A stretch of 64,000 nt of DNA from Bryopsis sp. KO-2023. Lineage: Eukaryota > Chlorophyta > Ulvophyceae > Bryopsidales > Bryopsidaceae. The DNA lies in contig BSYQ01000003.1 of the NCBI GenBank assembly GCA_030272585.1, positions 2,976,001 to 3,040,000 of the forward strand, read 5' to 3'. The notes under the pieces were generated by a model. That model searched no databases, was not told where the DNA came from, and saw only the letters and a list, made by a program, of their open reading frames with translations. Shown here piece by piece: positions 58,927 through 64,000 of this stretch (position 1 is the first letter of the stretch; every line of letters starts with the position of its first letter). Made by a program: the position numbers and the translations under genes.

Positions 58927-61160
58927 ATGGCGGCGGTATCGGATGATGCACTCATAGAGCGCCTTCGCGGGCTTCTTTCTGAAATCGACATGGAGAAAAC
59001 CAGTGGTGAGGCTCCTCCGTTGAAGCTTTCCATTTTCTGTTAGGTTCACCGTGAACCTTGTTGGACGCAGAACTGGTTTTCCCCTTGACCTTAAGGTTTC
59101 TTGTTTTTTTTTCCGGTTGGGGTGGTCGCTCAGAGAAAATGGTCCGCAAGATGTTGGAGAAAGAGTTCGAAATTGATCTGTCTGATAAGAAGAGCCTGAT
59201 TCGGGACCAGGTAAGGTTTGCCTGGAGACGGTCAAAGTATTTCCCGAAAACACCTGTGACAACTGTTCCTCCCATTGCTTGCATTCGCAAGGACGAGAAG
59301 TTGTTTGTTTATTTTTATTTTTTACTTTTGAAAGCGCGCGCGACACTCTTCGTTTTCGAGCGGGGGAGTGCAAGGCTCGTGCGTCGGACTATTTCTCAAA
59401 TTTTTGGCTTTTTTTTTTATTCTTTTAGATCACGAAGTGCCTTGCGGAAATTCAAGACAACGACGACGACGACGACGTTGGGGAGGAAGGAGACGACGAT
59501 TTTGAACATGACGAACAAGAAGAAGAAGAAGAAGAACCGCCACCTCCCAAACAAAAGTGAGCATCACCCCCCCCTTCTAAATTCTGTGCAACCCCCCATG
59601 GCCTTCCTCATTTCTTTTTCCCGTTCTAAATTGGGCCCAGTAGAATTCAAAACAGCAGGAGTTCGTCTTATCCATCATCTTATCTGCCTGCTGAAATTGT
59701 GTAACATTTCCCTTACATGGAGATCATCCAGTGCTGCCTGAGCAACGTTCGATGCGAAAGAAAGCACTTGGGATTTTTTTTTTGTGCGTGTGTGTGATAG
59801 TCAACAGAATCAAATTCAGTATGTGGAATTATATTCTGAATTGTCTGCAGGGTTGGGAAAAAGAGGAAGCAAAGCGGTCCTCCCCCTGTCTTATCAGACG
59901 AGATGCAAGCATTCCTTGGCTGCGAATCGATGCCAAGAACTGAGATCATCAAGCAGTTGTGGCTGTACATCAAGGAGCAGGACTTGCAGGTTCGACCCGT
60001 GCCCCTCTGTCAGACATGCTGTGATTAATGTTTTGGTTATGCTTCGTGAAGAAAGGTCCTCAGAATAGGAAGATATGCAGATAAATATATGTATCCTTTC
60101 CCAAAAACACGTTTCCGTGAACGGATTGCACTCGTGTGTAAACAAATTTTATTTCAATATATGTGCTTTTATGCATATGCGAGTTCCCTTACGCGTTGTT
60201 GACTGGATCTGAAAGTGCACCTGGCTCCAACTGGCTTCATCTTGTGTCCAATCAAAAACAGAATAAGAAGGAAAGGGTGTGGGTGGGTGGGTGTTGAAAA
60301 TTCTTTCTTTCGATTCTTTGGCTGCAGGATCCAGCCAACAAGAGGAACATCCGATTGGACGATAAGCTGAGCACACTGTTCACCCCACCTCTGACGATGT
60401 TTTCAATGCCAAAGCAACTGTCAGCTCATATCAGGCCAGGTGAGCGACGAGGGTGTGAATTCCCAGTGAATCCTTACAAGTGGTTCGACACTTTCCTATT
60501 ATGAAAATAAGTCAAACAAAAGGACTGTATATGAATAGAGTTTCCTATATGTAAAAACTATATATATCGAAAGAAGAAAATTACGAACGACAAAGTGTGC
60601 ATCTGCTATTTGCAGTAGAGATAATTGAAGATAATATAATAGAGGTATAATACAGATATACCTAAGAAACACTGAAGCCGACTCTGCAAAAAACTGTGTT
60701 GTGATTGGCAGCTTCCAAGCAGGCCAAGAAAGTCGAGCCGAATGAACCAGAGGGCAACGATGTGGATCTCAAAGACGAGGAAGGAGATTGCAAAAAGGAA
60801 GAACAGGAGGAAGAAAAAGTGGGTGCAATGGAGGAAGAAGCGGAGGAAAAACCCACCCGTCGCACCAGAGCCAAGCCAAAAGCTGCAGGAAGCAAAGGGG
60901 AGGGGAAAAAGCGTGGGGGCGGGGGGTTCACGAAGCCCATAAAAGTCACCACCGAGCTGGCGGAGTTTTTGGGGACGGAGGAGATCACTCGACCCAATTT
61001 GACCAAGTTCATGTGGAATTATTTCAAATCGAACGAGCTGCAGGATCCTGCCGACCGGCGCCACATTCTGTGCGATGAGAAGTTGAAAGCTTTGACGAAC
61101 GTGGATCGCTTTCAGGCATTCAGTTTCATGAAGTTCCTCAAGCATCATGTCGTCTCATGA
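58927..61160 (+). CDS. Chromatin protein with DEK-C and two SWIB domains
   Basis: Six exons: 58927-59005, 59134-59210, 59429-59556, 59851-59989, 60328-60439 and 60712-61160; phases agree throughout, giving 327 residues. The N-terminal 55 residues (LIERLRGLLSEIDMEK, VRKMLEKEFEIDLSDKKSLI) match a DEK-C helical domain. An acidic Asp/Glu stretch and a basic KKRK patch follow. SWIB domain 1 begins LSDEMQAFLGCESMPRTEII and covers exons 4-5. After a second acidic and basic linker, SWIB domain 2 (TKPIKVTTELAEFLGTEEIT, IKQ-equivalent WNYFKSNELQDP, RHILCDEKLKALTN) ends at VVS. SWIB proteins work in SWI/SNF chromatin remodelling or as transcription cofactors, and this one is probably nuclear. Plant homologues with this layout (DEK-C plus SWIB) are known, sometimes also plastid-located. 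Confidence 0.88.
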
Positions 61161-62460
61161 TTGAGCTTGTGTGAATGGATTTAAAAAAAAAAGTGCTATC
61201 CCCTTTCCCCCTCCTTTATTCCTTTTTTTTTTGTTCGTGGTGGTGGTGGTGGTATTGGTTCGGTGGGTCGCTTTGAGTTTGCCCAGGGAAAAGGAGAGAA
61301 AAGGTTAAGTAAAGACATTTAAACAAAAAAAAACAAAGCTTTTTGTGCCAACAAACTGACTGTACGCAATATTGATGAGGATGGGTTTTAAGTGAGATGA
61401 GGGAATTTTAAGAAGAGCTTTTCAAAGCAAACTGGGTTGGAAAAGGGAAAAGGGGGAGGGGGGGGGGGGGGGGGCGCGGGAGCATGAGGTGTTTTGAGAC
61501 TTGAAATTCCGTTGTTTATTCCTGTATGATTATATGTTTTTAACACGTTGAGATGGTTTGTAGCAATACATATATGGATGATTTGTGGAGTCGAGAGGGG
61601 AAATGGGGATGAAAAAAAAAAAAAAAAAAAAATCAGTCGAAAAGACGAAAAATAGAAATCGGTCGGGTTTGCTTTTTTTCTTTTTTTGCTCGGAGTTGGG
61701 TGGATTCTTTTTTGGCAGGGGGGTCAGGGCTGGGTTTGATGTACTTATCCTTGTAAGGTTCTCGCCTTTTTGTCATTGTGCTGTGAGGTTTGTTTTGAAT
61801 TGGAGGACGGCCCGGTGAAGGGGAAAAAAACAGAAAAAGATGGCTCAAATTCTGCTGCTCTGACCATCAAGTCACCCTGTTGTTACTGTAAGTTCTTTTG
61901 TTCGACATTGGGGTGGTTTCCTTTCCTTGGATGGAGTATGCATGCAAATCAATATTGATGGACATCAGTTGGTACTCTGTGAAAATCGAACATTCAAGGT
62001 TGGTTATTGTTGTCTAATGGACATGCAAACACTGCCATCCTCTCTTACAAGAAATAATAGGTTCAGTTCAACATACATCCTTCACTTATATTTCGCATGC
62101 TCCTTGTACACATTTCTGTGTGGAAACATGTCACAATGACAAATTTACATACACATATACATCTCTAGATCGACCTAGCGAACTTTTCCCCAGAACTGAC
62201 ATTTGGTTTCCAAAGCCATTTCCATGAAACGTGAGGAAAACTAATACATGAATGTGGCAGTCTCAGGGTTCTTGTTCATCTGATTGTCCCGACACCTTGA
62301 TTTCACATTGAATCTAACAGCCCTTCCTTGAAAATCCTCCGTGCCAAAAACACACAAGGTTGGAAGAACAACTAGAAAAACACAAATTCCACCCCCAACA
62401 ATCAGGAATTCAAAACCTCGCAAGCATTCTCAATGCAATTGCTTCCTCTGCCTGGTGTGC
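61161..62460. other. Purine-rich 3' flank and gene-poor stretch
   Basis: Plus strand is A/G-rich to about 61620, with a GGT microsatellite at 61237-61253 and a G run at 61458-61474. From 61700 to 62460 only short unsupported frames occur. Confidence 0.5.
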
Positions 62461-63534
62461 TCAGTACATGATTTCGGCCAGCGATTTCATGCCAGAGAAA
62501 TAGTCCAGAAACTGCTCCGGATATATCGCTATGTCATTCCCGACCGAAGTGTTTAACACATCCAAAGATGTGAGGCCCGTCAAATTTGCCAGGTGCTCCA
62601 AACACCTATCCGTTATCCCGGTGTTTCTCAGCCCCAGGAAAGTCAGCTGGATCAACTTCGAGACATGCTGAACGCTGCGATTCCCCACACAAGTGCATGA
62701 CAGATCGAGAAAAGTCAAATTCGACAGCCCCACGAGGTGCTTCACCCCCCGATCGCCTATCCAGGTCGAGGTGAGGTCCAACGTGGTGATTGCCTTCATC
62801 TTGCCCAACCATTGCAGCCCGTTGTCGGTGATGCCGGTCGACCACAGATTCAACGAAGTCAGACCTGTGAGCTTGGATAATCCTCGCACACCACCATCCC
62901 CCACCAAAGTTGCTGCCAGGTCCAGCATCCTCAGATTCGACATCGCCCCGACGCACTCCATCCCAGCATCGCTTACACTTGTGTCCCACAGGTTCAGAGA
63001 TTTCAATTTGTGCAGCCTTGTCAGACACTCCAGCCCAGAATCCATCGTCTGCTTCCCCTTCAGGTCCAGCTCCGTAAGATCAGTCAGATTAGCGAAAAGA
63101 GCGACGTTGTGGTCTGGGATGCCCATCAAATCCAAGCTTCTCAAGTTGGTGAATCGGTTGCAGACGACCTTCCTCACGTTCAGGATGGACCCCATGCATT
63201 GCACCGATCGACTGGAAATACGAATGCCGGTGACGGTGCTGTCCACCACATCCCTCCAGCGACGATTCACCGTCCGGACGGGGCTGAGCTGTTGTCTGGT
63301 GAAGTCTTGGATTATGGCTGCCAAAATATCGTGATGCAGAGCACCCCACGTTTCTGGTTGTTGTGCCTGGGGACAGCCAGCTGCACCAGATCATTAGCGA
63401 TGAATTTCCTCCCTGTCCGATTTCCCGTTTTGAAACCACAAAATGCTGAAGGCAATCTTTGGTGTTTTTTTTTTTTTTCTGGGGACAGATACCTCATTCA
63501 CCCTGTTGCTTGTGGAGGCCTCAGCTCCAGACAT
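62461..63534 (-). CDS. F-box and leucine-rich-repeat protein
   Basis: Two exons: 63534-63493 (MSGAEASTSNRVNE, donor GAG/GTATCT) and 63366-62461 (acceptor CCCCAG), phase 0, 315 residues. The second exon begins with an F-box-like helix set (WGALHHDILAAIIQDF, then VNRRWRDVV). About eight leucine-rich repeats of the cysteine-containing/ribonuclease-inhibitor-like type follow, each with L-x-x-L-x-L (NLRSLDLMG, DLTELDLKG, GLTSLNLWSTGITD, AITTLDLTSTWIGD, NLTFLDLSCTCVG). Such proteins usually recruit substrates to SCF ubiquitin ligases. The F-box is short and divergent. Without the first exon, translation would need a non-ATG start. Confidence 0.85.
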
Positions 63535-64000
63535 CTTTTCCTGAGAACACAGCGATCACACACCCATCCCATCAAATTCCAAACACGTGAATTGCATGTG
63601 TCATGAAGGTGAGCATGGCGGGAAGCGTATCAGTGAGGGTCCACGCAAATTTTTTGGCAAAAAACCTCACCAGACGGGGAAAACACACACTTTCACGGAT
63701 GGGCGACAAGATCAGGGGACCTGTTCCATACATACTTGACGAAAAAACGAGTCGAAAGAACGTGTCGTTTTTTCCAAAAAAAACAGTAATAAACTCGGCG
63801 AATGCTTTCTTTCCCCCCACCCAACGTCAAGCATTTGGATGGGCTCTGGTACGTAACCATTGCTAAAATTCTGTTCGTACAGTTTCAATGACGTAATCTT
63901 CCGATGCGGAGCTCTCGCATAAGTCGGTTCGGGACTGGATTGTCCCTGCGACGTTCTTCTCATTCGAGACCATTTTTTTTTTCTCCCGTTACTATGCCGA
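63535..64000. other. Right edge of window
   Basis: Upstream region of the F-box/LRR gene. A plus-strand ATG frame at 63603 meets a GTGAGC donor after two codons, so it could be the first exon of a gene lying to the right; nothing more can be said. Confidence 0.3.

Noticed and set aside
1-64000. tRNA, rRNA or CRISPR features
   Set aside because: No cloverleaf-like TTCGANNCC context, rRNA stretch or regular spacer array was seen on reading.

Overview
This window is nuclear DNA of an intron-rich eukaryote, most likely an alga. Several genes only read through when short GT-AG introns (about 70-600 bp) are removed and the phases join. Their domains are purely eukaryotic: a classical tyrosine phosphatase, WDR20, a PX-BAR sorting nexin, KCTD-type BTB, PHR, F-box/LRR and SWIB. 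A TIC20-like plastid import protein with a transit-like presequence and no signal peptide ahead of it points to a photosynthetic cell, more easily a primary-plastid lineage than a complex-plastid one. I cannot name the species. I saw no rRNA, tRNA, CRISPR array or prokaryotic operon.

Layout. 1-8 kb: two minus-strand signalling genes, a tyrosine phosphatase and a spliced single-pass receptor-like kinase. 8-16 kb: less certain genes (a small plus-strand open frame, a disordered plus-strand protein, a minus-strand polytopic membrane protein, a plus-strand coiled-coil protein). 16-27 kb, plus strand: an unspliced 4.2-kb terminal uridylyl/adenylyl transferase with a long C-terminal extension, then an eight-exon WDR20 homologue. 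28-34 kb: a minus-strand coiled-coil/BTB/PHR gene, an unspliced fragment upstream of it, and a plus-strand coiled-coil gene. 35-42 kb: a nine-exon bestrophin (plus) converging on a five-exon TIC20 homologue (minus). 43-50 kb: a six-exon SNX1/2-like gene (minus) and a Ser/Glu-rich disordered protein with repeated short motifs (plus). 51-64 kb: a minus-strand coiled-coil gene with a MITE in one intron, a minus-strand secreted Gly/Lys-rich protein, a plus-strand DEK-C/SWIB/SWIB protein and a minus-strand F-box/LRR protein.

The genes do not form a pathway. Shared themes are RNA tailing (transferase), ubiquitin control (WDR20, BTB/PHR, F-box/LRR), membrane traffic (sorting nexin), plastid or anion transport (TIC20, bestrophin) and chromatin (SWIB). 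Sequence just downstream of most stop codons is purine-rich on the sense strand, with long A and G runs, so convergent or unannotated gaps look like low-complexity DNA.

The most notable candidates are the transferase's C-terminal array of about five degenerate R3H-like modules in an intronless gene, the coiled-coil/BTB/PHR fusion, the receptor kinase with an unfamiliar Cys-rich ectodomain, a Ser/Glu-rich protein with an S-[LF]-G-x-x-x-L-L motif repeated along it, a 121-bp nested-palindrome MITE, a 70-bp repeat shared by introns of two genes, and a 14-15-bp motif present three times in one promoter region. Exon joins were worked out by eye from splice consensus, phase and protein conservation; RNA data would settle them.
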